Of a DNA stretch of 42,946 bases, positions 24,912-33,373 are shown in pieces. This DNA is from Flavobacterium haoranii. Its GTDB lineage: Bacteria > Bacteroidota > Bacteroidia > Flavobacteriales > Flavobacteriaceae. The notes beneath the pieces were generated by a model. That model was not told the DNA's origin. It searched no databases and saw nothing but the letters and a program-made list of their open reading frames with translations. The stretch covers positions 170,398 to 213,343 of the forward strand of contig QKBC01000021.1 of assembly GCA_003246205.1 (NCBI GenBank), read 5' to 3'. Within the stretch, counting starts at the first letter, position 1, and each line of letters begins with the position of its first letter. Both the position numbers and the translations under genes were made by a program.

Positions 24912-26039
24912 ATGGAACTATTTGCTTCAGGAAAGTATATAAGCCAAAACTATTATAAGAGTTTTCAACCAAATCTAATTAATAGAAATTGGGTTCTGAA
25001 TAATATGGATGTTATTCAACTTCTTAGCAAAGCTGATAGACATATTGGTAGATTAGATATGTATTCAGAATATGTAAATATAGATTTATTTATTAAAATG
25101 CATATTGCAAAAGAAGCAACTCAATCGTCAAAAATAGAAGGAACACAAACTAATATGGAAGAAGCCTTCTTGAAAAAAGAAGAAATTGCTCTTGAAAAAA
25201 GAGATGACTGGGAAGAAGTTCAAAACTATATAAACGCAATGAATGAAGCTGTTAAACTGCTCCAAACTCTTCCATTTTCTTCGAGATTAATAAAACAAAC
25301 ACATAAAATTTTATTACAAGGAGTTAGAGGAGAACATAAATTACCTGGAGAATACAGAACAAGTCAAAATTGGATTGGTGGCGCCAGTATTAATGATGCC
25401 GTATTTATTCCTCCAATTCATAATACAATAAATGAATTAATTTCAGATTTAGAACATTTTGCAAATGATGAATTAAATCCATTACCAGATTTGATAAAAA
25501 TTGCAATTATTCATTATCAATTCGAAACTATTCATCCATTTTTAGACGGAAACGGCAGAGTTGGAAGACTGTTAATAACCTTATACTTGGTAAGCAAAGG
25601 TGTTTTAAAACAACCTATTCTTTACTTATCTGACTTTTTTGAAAGGAACCGTATACTATATTATGACAATCTAATGCGAGTCCGTACCCATAACGATATG
25701 AATCAATGGCTTAAGTTTTTCTTGACAGGTGTTATTGAAACATCAAAAAAAGGAGTTATAACATTTGATGGTATTTTACAACTTCAAAAGGTTCTCGAAG
25801 AAAAACTCAAAACTCTTGGAAATAGAAATGTCGATGCAAGAAAGGTTGTTAACTATCTATATTCTCAACCAATTATTGAAGTAAATAAAGTTGAAGAACT
25901 TATAAATAAATCTTCAGTAACTAGTTATAAATTACTAGCAGATTTAGAAAAATTAGATATTATTAAAGAAATTTCAGGTGCTCAAAGAAATAGATTATAT
26001 GTTTTTAAAGACTATATAGACTTATTCAATAATAATTAA
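24912..26039 (+). CDS. Fic family protein (class II, with C-terminal winged helix)
   Basis: This is 375 residues. A Fic_N-type region is followed by the inhibitory (S/T)xxxE(G/N) motif, here S72..E76-G77 in SSKIEG, placing it in class II (N-terminal autoinhibition). The active-site loop HPFLDGNGRVGR at 208-219 is complete, so AMP-transfer activity to a protein hydroxyl is expected. The C-terminal 75 residues (RKVVNYLYSQPIIEVNKVEELI ... KLLADLEKLDIIKEI) look like a winged helix, which in this group may bind DNA or the gene's own operator. It has its own promoter and terminator and lies in opposite orientation inside the SUF cluster. No antitoxin-like small gene is adjacent. Its target is unknown. 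Confidence 0.93.
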   Translation: MELFASGKYISQNYYKSFQPNLINRNWVLNNMDVIQLLSKADRHIGRLDMYSEYVNIDLFIKMHIAKEATQSSKIEGTQTNMEEAFLKKEEIALEKRDDWEEVQNYINAMNEAVKLLQTLPFSSRLIKQTHKILLQGVRGEHKLPGEYRTSQNWIGGASINDAVFIPPIHNTINELISDLEHFANDELNPLPDLIKIAIIHYQFETIHPFLDGNGRVGRLLITLYLVSKGVLKQPILYLSDFFERNRILYYDNLMRVRTHNDMNQWLKFFLTGVIETSKKGVITFDGILQLQKVLEEKLKTLGNRNVDARKVVNYLYSQPIIEVNKVEELINKSSVTSYKLLADLEKLDIIKEISGAQRNRLYVFKDYIDLFNNN

Positions 26040-26067
26040 AAAAACCGCTTATAAAAGCGGTTTTTTT
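26039..26067. terminator. Intrinsic terminator between fic and sufD
   Basis: Stem AACCGCTT / AAGCGGTT with A and T flanks overlaps the fic stop codon and stands just before the sufD stop. It can terminate both convergent transcripts, and so would separate sufD from sufS. Confidence 0.88.
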
Positions 26068-26070
26068 ATA

Positions 26071-27387
26071 CTACAAATCAAATCCTAGATTAACGCCTAG
26101 TTTATTGGCAATAATTTTAGTAATTCTATGTTTTAACTCCGGTAATTTAATGCTTTCAATTACCTCATTTGAAAAAGCGTACATCAATAATGCTCTGGCT
26201 TCTTTTTTAGGAATTCCACGTTGTTGCATATAGAACATGGCGCTTTCATCTAACTGTCCGATAGTACATCCGTGCGAACATTTTACATCATCTGCAAAAA
26301 TCTCCAATTGTGGCTTAGCATTGATTGTGGCTTTATCGCTTAACAAGATATTATTGTTTTGCTGGAAAGCATCGGTTTTTTGAGCTTCCTTTTCTACATA
26401 TATTTTTCCGTTAAAAACACCTGTAGCACTATCACCGAAGATTCCTTTATAATTCTGATGACTTTCACAATTAGGCTGTGCATGTTGTACCAATGTATAA
26501 TGGTCTACGTGCTGTTTGTTGCCAATGATTGTAATTCCTTTTAATGTAGAGTCTATTCTTTCTCCCTGATGGTAAAAATTCAAGTTGTTTCTTGTTATAT
26601 TACCACCAAACGAAAATGTATGAACTGAAACTCTGCTCTCTTGTTTTTGAGCAATATAGGTATTATCAATCAGGCTAGCTGTTTCTACATCATTTTGCAG
26701 TTTATAATAATCACAAATCGCTCTTTTCTGTGCAAAAACCTCTGTAACACTATTCGTTAATACCGGATTTTCATTCAAGCTTTGGTGACGTTCAATAATT
26801 TGAACATGGGCATTTTCTCCAACAATCACTAAATTTCTCGGCTGCAACATTATGGCCACTTCTGAACCGGTAGAGAAATGAACAATTTCAACCGGTTTAT
26901 CTGCAATTTTTCCTTTCGGGATATTGATAAAAGCACCTTCCTGAGCAAAAGCTGTATTTAATGTCGTTAAAGATTCTTCCTTACTGGCAATCTGGTTGAA
27001 ATAGGTATCCAGAATCAGTTTGTATTTAGGTTTGTTCAAAACGGAAGACAACAAACATACGTCGATTCCGTCATGTGTTGTTTGTGACAGAAAAGAACTG
27101 AACTTTCCGTCAATAAACACCAATTTATAGGTATCAATATCGTGTAAAAAATATTTTTTTACATCTTTGAACTCAATAGCTGATTCCGATTTTGGGAAAA
27201 CACTGTAATCATTTTTTAAAACAGCATTTAACGAAGTATATTTCCAAGCTTCTTCTTTTTTAGAAGGGAATCCTTTGGCTTCAAAGTTTTTTATAGCGTG
27301 ATTTCGTATATCGTGCAGGGAAGAATGATCATCAAACTTTTCTTCAAAAGCAAGATAAGACGAAAGTAATTTTTCTTTTAAATCCAT
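26071..27387 (-). CDS. sufD: Fe-S cluster assembly protein SufD
   Basis: This is 438 residues. It has an N-terminal helical part with the SufD-typical FPSKKEEAWKYTSL at about 37-50, then the SufBD beta-helix core: NIPKGKIADKPVEIVH, GENAHVQIIERH, and the closing CSHGCTIGQLDESAMFYMQQRGIPKKEARALLMYAF. SufD binds SufB and SufC in the cytoplasmic scaffold complex and is needed for iron acquisition by SufB. It is downstream of sufC with a four-helix-bundle gene and repeats interposed, and its 3' end meets the fic terminator. Confidence 0.96.
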   Translation of the reverse strand: MDLKEKLLSSYLAFEEKFDDHSSLHDIRNHAIKNFEAKGFPSKKEEAWKYTSLNAVLKNDYSVFPKSESAIEFKDVKKYFLHDIDTYKLVFIDGKFSSFLSQTTHDGIDVCLLSSVLNKPKYKLILDTYFNQIASKEESLTTLNTAFAQEGAFINIPKGKIADKPVEIVHFSTGSEVAIMLQPRNLVIVGENAHVQIIERHQSLNENPVLTNSVTEVFAQKRAICDYYKLQNDVETASLIDNTYIAQKQESRVSVHTFSFGGNITRNNLNFYHQGERIDSTLKGITIIGNKQHVDHYTLVQHAQPNCESHQNYKGIFGDSATGVFNGKIYVEKEAQKTDAFQQNNNILLSDKATINAKPQLEIFADDVKCSHGCTIGQLDESAMFYMQQRGIPKKEARALLMYAFSNEVIESIKLPELKHRITKIIANKLGVNLGFDL

Positions 27388-27392
27388 ATTCA

Positions 27393-27424
27393 GTTGAAAG
27401 TCGAAAGTTAAAAGTCAAAAGACT
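27393..27424 (+). repeat. Left heptad-repeat arm flanking the four-helix-bundle gene
   Basis: Consecutive seven-base units read GAAAGTC, GAAAGTT, AAAAGTC, AAAAGAC. It lies between the sufD start and the four-helix-bundle stop. Its partner in inverse orientation is at 27806-27837, so the gene is bracketed. It is the same family as the element at 791-872. Confidence 0.65.
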
Positions 27425-27438
27425 ATCAAATCCGACAT

Positions 27439-27801
27439 TTATTTTTGTAAATATTTTATAAATCCACCTAATAATTTAGAAATCTCTGTTATCGCAGAAA
27501 GTAAACTTTCAAATTCGCTCTCAGTTAAATATTTTAAATCAAAAGCGATATACAATTGCGAACGAACTTCTCCTGCTGATGCCTTTGCTATATGCAAAAA
27601 ATGAATAAATTCTTTATCCGTATTTCTTTCAAATCCTTCAGCAATATTTGAGGAAATTGAAATAGAAGCTCTTCTAATTTGTCTTGTTAAATCTATATCT
27701 TTTTTGAAAGCATCATTATTTGTAATGATATAAACATTCTTATTAAATTCTCTTGATTTTTGCCAAGATATAATTTCTTCAAAAGACTTAAAACTACTCA
27801 T
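27439..27801 (-). CDS. Four-helix-bundle protein (23S rRNA IVS-encoded-like family)
   Basis: This is 120 residues, wholly helical. Marks of the family are FEEIISWQKSREFNKNVY at the start, the conserved DLTRQIRRASISISSNIAEGFER in the middle, and AKASAGEVRSQLYIAFDL. This family (TIGR02436-type) was first seen in intervening sequences of 23S rRNA and is scattered through Bacteroidetes genomes; a nucleic-acid-binding role is suspected but not known. Here it is bracketed by inverted seven-base-period repeats and inserted between sufC and sufD without changing strand. The sufC stop codon lies within the right repeat. The gene looks like a passenger of the repeat element, not a SUF component. Confidence 0.9.
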   Translation of the reverse strand: MSSFKSFEEIISWQKSREFNKNVYIITNNDAFKKDIDLTRQIRRASISISSNIAEGFERNTDKEFIHFLHIAKASAGEVRSQLYIAFDLKYLTESEFESLLSAITEISKLLGGFIKYLQK

Positions 27802-27805
27802 TTAT

Positions 27806-27837
27806 ACTTTCAAACTTTTGACCTTAGACTTTAGACT
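27806..27837 (-). repeat. Right heptad-repeat arm flanking the four-helix-bundle gene
   Basis: Read on the minus strand it gives TAAAGTC, TAAGGTC, AAAAGTT, TGAAAGT units, inverted relative to the arm at 27393-27424. It contains the sufC stop codon. The same arm occurs at 845-872 with one heptad fewer and two substitutions. Confidence 0.65.
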
Positions 27838-28586
27838 AACTCATTTTTAATCCAATCGTATCCTTTTTCTTCTAATTCAAGAGCAAGTTCTTTAGTTCCT
27901 GACTTCACAATTTTTCCGTCCATTAATACGTGAACAAAATCCGGAACAATATAATCCAGTAAACGTTGGTAGTGTGTAATTACAACTACTGCATTTTCAG
28001 GACTTTTTAATTTATTAACACCATTGGCAACAATACGTAAGGCATCAATATCCAATCCGGAATCCGTTTCGTCCAAAATAGCTACTTTAGGTTCTAACAT
28101 CGCCATTTGGAAAATTTCGTTACGTTTTTTCTCTCCACCTGAAAATCCTTCGTTTAAAGAACGCGACAGAAATTTTTTATCCATTTCTAACAATTCTGAT
28201 TTTTCACGAATTTTCTTCAACATTTCATTCGCCGGCATTTCTTCCAGTCCTTTTGCTTTTCGCCCTTCATTTATAGCTGTTTTAATGAAATTTGTAACGG
28301 AAACTCCCGGAATTTCAACCGGATATTGGAAAGACAAGAAAATACCTTTGTGTGCTCTTTCTTCCGGAGCTAATTCAGAGATATCTTCACCATCAAGGAT
28401 AATTTCTCCTTCCGTTACTTCATAGTTCTCGTTTCCGGCAATAATAGAAGAAAGTGTAGACTTTCCGGCACCATTTGGTCCCATAATAGCATGCACCTCA
28501 CCTGCTTTTACCTCTAAATCAATCCCTTTTAATATCTCTTTATCTTCTACTGAAGCGTGTAAATTTTTAATGCTTAACATCGTCAT
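27831..28586 (-). CDS. sufC: Fe-S cluster assembly ATPase SufC
   Basis: This is 251 residues, an ABC-type ATPase without membrane parts. Walker A is GPNGAGKST, the SufC-specific signature is LNEGFSGGEKKRNEI, and Walker B is VAILDETDSGLD with the following D-loop. SufC powers the SufBCD scaffold. An ATG two codons later is an equally possible start. The stop codon falls inside the heptad-repeat arm, so the last residues may have been set by that insertion; nonetheless the ending WIKNELV looks normal for the family. A 113-base gap with a palindromic repeat separates it from sufB. Confidence 0.97.
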   Translation of the reverse strand: MTMLSIKNLHASVEDKEILKGIDLEVKAGEVHAIMGPNGAGKSTLSSIIAGNENYEVTEGEIILDGEDISELAPEERAHKGIFLSFQYPVEIPGVSVTNFIKTAINEGRKAKGLEEMPANEMLKKIREKSELLEMDKKFLSRSLNEGFSGGEKKRNEIFQMAMLEPKVAILDETDSGLDIDALRIVANGVNKLKSPENAVVVITHYQRLLDYIVPDFVHVLMDGKIVKSGTKELALELEEKGYDWIKNELV

Positions 28587-28618
28587 TTGTTAATTTGATG
28601 AGTTGTTTTATTTCTTGT

Positions 28619-28677
28619 TGTCATTTCGACCATCGGGAGAAATCACATGATGAGATTCCTCTTTCATCGGAATGACA
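28619..28677. repeat. Palindromic intergenic repeat (TGTCATTTCGAC family)
   Basis: The left arm starts TGTCATTTCGACC and contains GGGAGAAATC; the right arm starts GATTCCTC and ends TCGGAATGACA, nearly its reverse complement. It lies between sufB and sufC. I recognise it as a sequence common between genes in Bacteroidetes, comparable to REP/BIME units; it would form a long hairpin in the suf mRNA. Confidence 0.7.
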
Positions 28678-28699
28678 GTCTATAATTTATCTAAAATTG

Positions 28700-30148
28700 T
28701 TAACCTACTGAACCTTCTAATGATATTTCTAATAATTTTTGTGCTTCTACAGCAAACTCCATCGGCAATTTGTTCAACACTTCTCTACTAAAACCATTTA
28801 CAATAAGTGCAATAGCTTTTTCTGTAGGAATTCCTCTTTGATTACAGTAAAACACTTGATCTTCTCCAATTTTTGAAGTTGTAGCCTCATGCTCAATCTG
28901 TGCGGTTGAATTTTTACTTTCAATATAAGGAAACGTATGTGCTCCACATTCATTGCCCATTAAAAGCGAATCACATTGCGAAAAGTTTCTGGCATTTTCA
29001 GCTCTTGATGAAATTTGTACCAATCCTCTATAACTATTTTGTGATTTTCCAGCAGAAATACCTTTTGAAATAATGGTTGACTTGGTATTTTTACCCAAAT
29101 GGATCATTTTAGTTCCTGTATCGGCTTGCTGAAAATTATTGGTTACGGCAATTGAGTAAAATTCTCCTACTGAATTATCTCCTTTTAATATACAAGAAGG
29201 GTATTTCCAGGTTACCGCTGAACCTGTTTCTACTTGTGTCCAGGAAATTTTAGCATTCTTCTCACACAAACCTCTTTTGGTTACAAAATTGTAAACTCCC
29301 CCTTTACCTTCTTTATTTCCCGGATACCAATTTTGAACTGTCGAATATTTTATTTCTGCGTCTTCTAGTGCAATCAATTCTACAACGGCTGCGTGCAATT
29401 GGTTTTCATCACGCATAGGAGCTGTACAGCCCTCCAGATACGAAACATAACTTCCTTCGTCGGCAATTACCAATGTACGTTCAAACTGACCTGTTCCGCC
29501 TTGATTGATTCGGAAATAGGTCGATAACTCCATCGGACAACGGACTCCTTTAGGAATATAACAAAAACTTCCGTCTGAGAATACTGCTGAATTTAATGCC
29601 GCATAGAAATTATCCGTTTTAGGTACTACTGTTCCTAAATATTTTTTTACTAGTTCCGGATGATTTTGAATTGCTTCAGAAATAGAACAGAAGATAATCC
29701 CTTTTTCTGCTAATGTTTTTTTGAAAGTTGTAGCTACTGAAACGGAATCCATTACTATATCTACAGCTACTCCGGCTAATTGTTTTTGCTCATCAATCGA
29801 AATACCTAATTTCTTGAATGTTTCCAATAATTCGGGATCAACCTCATCTAAACTCTGGTATTTATCCTTTTTCTTAGGTGCAGAATAGTAGGATACTGAC
29901 TGGAAATCAGGTTTCTCATAATGTACATTTGCCCATTCCGGCTCTGTCATTTCACTCCAAACCCGAAACGCTTTCAAACGCCATTCTGTCATCCATTCCG
30001 GCTCATTTTTCTTTTTTGAAATAGCACGAACAATCTCTTCATTTAAACCCGCAGGAAAGGTATCCGATTCTATATCTGTATAAAATCCGTACTCATATTC
30101 TTTTGAAGCCAGTTCTTCTTTTAAATGTTCTTCTGTATACTTACTCAT
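28700..30148 (-). CDS. sufB: Fe-S cluster assembly protein SufB
   Basis: This is 482 residues, full length. Landmarks are AKKKEPEW-like [22 protein letters not shown] at the N-terminus, [19 protein letters not shown] in the middle, [20 protein letters not shown], and at the end [29 protein letters not shown] with the cluster-related Cys and acidic residues of SufB. SufB with SufC and SufD builds the nascent cluster. The gene starts 44 bases after the sufA-like gene and is followed by a 113-base gap holding a palindromic repeat. Confidence 0.97.
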   Translation of the reverse strand: MSKYTEEHLKEELASKEYEYGFYTDIESDTFPAGLNEEIVRAISKKKNEPEWMTEWRLKAFRVWSEMTEPEWANVHYEKPDFQSVSYYSAPKKKDKYQSLDEVDPELLETFKKLGISIDEQKQLAGVAVDIVMDSVSVATTFKKTLAEKGIIFCSISEAIQNHPELVKKYLGTVVPKTDNFYAALNSAVFSDGSFCYIPKGVRCPMELSTYFRINQGGTGQFERTLVIADEGSYVSYLEGCTAPMRDENQLHAAVVELIALEDAEIKYSTVQNWYPGNKEGKGGVYNFVTKRGLCEKNAKISWTQVETGSAVTWKYPSCILKGDNSVGEFYSIAVTNNFQQADTGTKMIHLGKNTKSTIISKGISAGKSQNSYRGLVQISSRAENARNFSQCDSLLMGNECGAHTFPYIESKNSTAQIEHEATTSKIGEDQVFYCNQRGIPTEKAIALIVNGFSREVLNKLPMEFAVEAQKLLEISLEGSVG

Positions 30149-30192
30149 AAAGTTAAGTCTAGTAAGACGTATCTTATTTTTTTGTTTTTAAT

Positions 30193-30522
30193 TTAAAGAG
30201 AGAAGCTCTCTCCGCATCCACAAGTCCTATTAGCATTAGGATTGTTGAAGACAAAACCTTTTCCGTTTAGTCCTCCCGAATATTCTAATGTTGTCCCTAT
30301 CAAATACAAAAAACTTTTTTTGTCAACTAAAATCTTAACACCATTATCTTCAAACAACTTATCGTCATCATTTTGAACGGAATCAAATTTCAATTCATAG
30401 GACAACCCACTACATCCACCGCTTTTTACTCCTACCCGAATAAAATCTTTAACGGCATCAAAACCATCTTCCTGCATTAATTCAATGGCTTTTTTCTTTG
30501 CAGAATCCGACACTTTTATCAT
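30193..30522 (-). CDS. sufA: HesB/IscA-type Fe-S carrier SufA
   Basis: This is 109 residues, an A-type carrier. The three ligand cysteines are visible in GGCSGLSYEL (about 37-46) and in the C-terminal CGCGESF. VDKKSFLYLIGTTLEYSGGLNGKGF is the family core. It receives clusters from SufBCD and passes them to apoproteins. It is the first gene of the SUF transcript, preceded by a TATCTTTG -7 element. The start at 30522 gives the standard MIKVSDSA opening. Confidence 0.95.
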   Translation of the reverse strand: MIKVSDSAKKKAIELMQEDGFDAVKDFIRVGVKSGGCSGLSYELKFDSVQNDDDKLFEDNGVKILVDKKSFLYLIGTTLEYSGGLNGKGFVFNNPNANRTCGCGESFSL

Positions 30523-30553
30523 ACCTTAATTTTGATTTTGTCTAAATTAACTG

Positions 30554-30561
30554 CAAAGATA
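30554..30561 (-). promoter_or_regulatory. -7 element TATCTTTG of the suf operon
   Basis: On the minus strand TATCTTTG matches TAnnTTTG, about 31 bases before the sufA start. No TTG at the -33 distance is seen. This is the likely main SUF promoter. Confidence 0.5.
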
Positions 30562-30656
30562 TGGTTTTTAACACTCATTTCATAACCTCTAACATTTTTA
30601 TAACTTATAGATTAATAAGATTTCTCTATTAAGTAAAAAAGACATTTTTCAGTCTA

Positions 30657-30679
30657 TTTTTTCTCAAATTGAGAAAAAA
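30657..30679. promoter_or_regulatory. 23-base inverted repeat between sufA and the MBL-fold gene
   Basis: Arms TTTTTTCTCAA and TTGAGAAAAAA surround a single central A. It is placed in the 241-base divergent gap, roughly midway. It could be an operator for either gene; it lacks the GC core of a terminator. The rest of the gap shows only the suf -7 element. Confidence 0.3.
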
Positions 30680-30763
30680 CGGTTTAAAATTTCGACAATT
30701 ACAAAAAGGAATCGTTATTTTTAGCTTTTCAAATTAATTCTTTAAAAAACATCTCTGTTTATT

Positions 30764-31624
30764 ATGAAAATTCACGCTATAGAAGCCGGAAACTTTAAGT
30801 TAGACGGTGGTGCTATGTTTGGCGTAGTACCCAAAACTATTTGGAACAAAACCAATCCTGCCGATAATAACAACTTAATTGATATAGCTGCTCGATGTAT
30901 GCTGATTGAAGACGGGAATCGTTTAATTTTAATTGACACCGGAATGGGCAATAAGCAATCTGATAAGTTTTTTGGCTATTACTCACTTTGGGGAGACTTT
31001 TCTCTGGAAAAATCTTTAAAAGAAAAAGGGTTTCATCCAAATGACATAACCGATGTTTTTATGACTCACCTGCATTTTGACCACTGTGGCGGAAGTGTGA
31101 ACTGGAACAAAGACAGAACCGGATATGAAACTGCTTTTAAAAACGCAACTTATTGGAGCAATAAAGATCATTGGCAATGGGCAACCGTTCCGAATGTAAG
31201 AGAAAAAGCTTCGTTCTTAAAAGAAAATATTTTACCGATGGAAGAAAGCGGACAGCTTAAATTCATAGAAAAACCAAATGGAGATTATTTGACTGAAAGT
31301 CCTCTTGGTTTTGGAATTCTTTTTGTGGATGGACATACCGAAAAACAAATGCTGCCTCATATTCAGTATAAAGGCAAAACTTTAGTATTTTGCGCCGATT
31401 TATTAGCAACAGCCGGACACGTTCCTATTCCTTACGTTATGGGATATGACACTCGCCCTTTATTGACTGTAGATGAAAAAGCAAAATTCATGAATAAAGC
31501 GGCTGATGAAGACTATTTATTATGGCTGGAACACGATGCACATAACCCGATCATCACTGTCCAACATACTGAAAAAGGAGTTCGCTTAAAAGAAATCATG
31601 TCTTGCGAAGAAGTCTTAAAATAG
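30764..31624 (+). CDS. MBL-fold metallo-hydrolase
   Basis: This is 286 residues. The zinc-binding HLHFDH motif is at 102-107 (H102, H104, D106, H107), preceded by the strand ILIDTGMG. Later ligands are VDGHTEKQM, and CADLLATAGHVPIPYVMGYD near the C-terminus. Within the lactonase-like branch of the superfamily, substrates range from acyl-homoserine lactones to other esters and phosphoesters; this one cannot be assigned. No signal peptide is present, so it acts in the cytoplasm. It is divergent from sufA and precedes the subtilisin-like gene by 66 bases. Confidence 0.93.
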   Translation: MKIHAIEAGNFKLDGGAMFGVVPKTIWNKTNPADNNNLIDIAARCMLIEDGNRLILIDTGMGNKQSDKFFGYYSLWGDFSLEKSLKEKGFHPNDITDVFMTHLHFDHCGGSVNWNKDRTGYETAFKNATYWSNKDHWQWATVPNVREKASFLKENILPMEESGQLKFIEKPNGDYLTESPLGFGILFVDGHTEKQMLPHIQYKGKTLVFCADLLATAGHVPIPYVMGYDTRPLLTVDEKAKFMNKAADEDYLLWLEHDAHNPIITVQHTEKGVRLKEIMSCEEVLK

Positions 31625-31690
31625 TGTTAACACTGTAACAAATTAAAGTTTTTATATACGTATACCCAATAATTAATGATTTAAGAAATA

Positions 31691-33280
31691 ATGAAAAAAA
31701 TTAATCCTTTCTATGTTTCTGCTTTACTAGCCCTAGCTCTGGTAAGCTGTGGACCTCAAAAAATGATTTCTACTCCTATAGAAAACGTTGATAATCTTCC
31801 GCTTAAAATAACGCCTTTAGCTGAAAAAGATTTAAAAAGATGGAGCGATTTAGACTTGGTAAAAGACACTGTTCCCGGAATGAGTGTTGACCGAGCTTAT
31901 GCCGAATTGCTTAAAGGAAAAAAAGGAGAAACCGTTATTGTTGGTGTTGTTGATTCGGGTGTAGATATTAACCACGAAGACTTACAAGGAAAAATCTGGA
32001 CCAATCCAAAAGAAATTGCAGGTAATGGAATTGATGACGACAAAAACGGTTATATCGATGACATCCACGGATGGAACTTTTTAGGTGATGCTGTTAATGA
32101 ACAATTAGAATTAACCCGCATTGTTAAAAAAGGACCAGGAACACCGGACTATGACAAAGCTAAAACAGAACTTGAAACTCAAATCCAAGAATTACAACCG
32201 GCTAAAATGCAATTAGACATGATTCTAAATGCAGAAAAAACAATTGCAGATAAATTAGGTAAAAAAGATTTTACTTTAGCTGAAGTTCAAGGTATTCAAA
32301 CTACTGATACAGGCGTAACACAGGCAAAAGAAATGTTTTCTGCTATTTTAGCTAAAACAGATAAAGCCACATTTGATAAAGAGATTGAAAAATATAAAGA
32401 TTATGTATACGGACAATTAAATTACAACTTAAATGTTGAATTTGATGGTCGTTCAATAGTTGGCGATAATCCTGAAGATATTACTGACACTAAATATGGT
32501 AACAACAACGTAATTGGTCCGGTTGCTAAAGAAGCAAAACACGGTACTCACGTTGCCGGGATCATTGCTCAGGTTAGAGACAACAATTTAGGTGGTGACG
32601 GTGTGGCTACTAATGCTAAAATTATGGCAGTAAGAGCAGTTCCTAATGGTGATGAATATGATAAAGATATTGCTTTAGGTATTCGTTATGCTGTAGACAA
32701 TGGTGCTAAAGTAATCAATGGTTCATTCGGTAAATATTTTTCACCTCATAAAGAGTGGGTACAAGATGCTTTAAAATATGCTGCAGAAAAAGATGTATTA
32801 GTAATTTTTGCTGCCGGTAATGAAGCCTACGACCTAGATGTGATCAATAAATATCCAAGTGATTCATATGACGGAGCACTAGAAATCTCTAATAATGTAT
32901 TAATCATCGGAGCTTTAAACGTTGAATACGGTTCTAAAATGGTTGCACCTTTCTCAAATTACGGAAAACGCAACGTAGATATTTTTGCTCCGGGTATGAA
33001 AATCTATGCTACAACTCCTGAAAACACGTATGAATATTTACAAGGAACATCGATGGCATCACCAAATGTTGCCGGAGTTGCAGCCTTAATCCGTTCTTAT
33101 TATCCAAAATTAACTGCTGCACAAGTGAAACAAGTAATTATGGAAAGCGGATTATCATTGAAAAATGATATTAAAGTCGGTGAAGATCAACACAAAGCTA
33201 ATTTTTCTGAAGTTTCTAAAACCGGAAAAATTGTCAATGCCTACAATGCTTTAATCTTAGCTGAAAAAATGTCAAAATAA
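31691..33280 (+). CDS. S8 family subtilisin-like lipoprotein peptidase
   Basis: This is 529 residues with a lipobox at ALALVSC (Cys20). The catalytic triad is Asp88 in VGVVDSGVDINHEDL, His284 in KHGTHVAGI and Ser454 in GTSMASPNVAG. The oxyanion region VIFAAGNEAYD is present. Between Asp88 and His284 lies an insertion-rich stretch of about 195 residues, including helical segments (about 150-240) not seen in ordinary subtilisins, where the gap is usually a few dozen residues. It carries no classic propeptide apart from the first 80 residues. It is tethered on the cell envelope and cleaves proteins. It is followed by a hairpin terminator and an M1 aminopeptidase gene on the same strand. Confidence 0.94.
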   Translation: MKKINPFYVSALLALALVSCGPQKMISTPIENVDNLPLKITPLAEKDLKRWSDLDLVKDTVPGMSVDRAYAELLKGKKGETVIVGVVDSGVDINHEDLQGKIWTNPKEIAGNGIDDDKNGYIDDIHGWNFLGDAVNEQLELTRIVKKGPGTPDYDKAKTELETQIQELQPAKMQLDMILNAEKTIADKLGKKDFTLAEVQGIQTTDTGVTQAKEMFSAILAKTDKATFDKEIEKYKDYVYGQLNYNLNVEFDGRSIVGDNPEDITDTKYGNNNVIGPVAKEAKHGTHVAGIIAQVRDNNLGGDGVATNAKIMAVRAVPNGDEYDKDIALGIRYAVDNGAKVINGSFGKYFSPHKEWVQDALKYAAEKDVLVIFAAGNEAYDLDVINKYPSDSYDGALEISNNVLIIGALNVEYGSKMVAPFSNYGKRNVDIFAPGMKIYATTPENTYEYLQGTSMASPNVAGVAALIRSYYPKLTAAQVKQVIMESGLSLKNDIKVGEDQHKANFSEVSKTGKIVNAYNALILAEKMSK

Positions 33281-33301
33281 ACATTTGACCAATTCATAAA
33301 T

Positions 33302-33347
33302 AAAACCACGAATTCGCAACTAAAGTTTTGTGTTTTCGTGGTTTTTT
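33302..33347 (+). terminator. Hairpin terminator after the subtilisin-like gene
   Basis: Stem AAAACCACGAA / TTCGTGGTTTT has a loop of about 22 bases and a following T run. It begins 22 bases beyond the stop and suggests that the M1 gene is transcribed separately, at least in part. Confidence 0.65.
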
Positions 33348-33373
33348 AGTTACTTGATAAAAATTTAAAAAAA

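Noticed and set aside
24912..26039. Fic as part of a toxin-antitoxin pair
   Set aside because: The inhibitory SxxxEG motif lies within the same protein and no small partner gene is adjacent.
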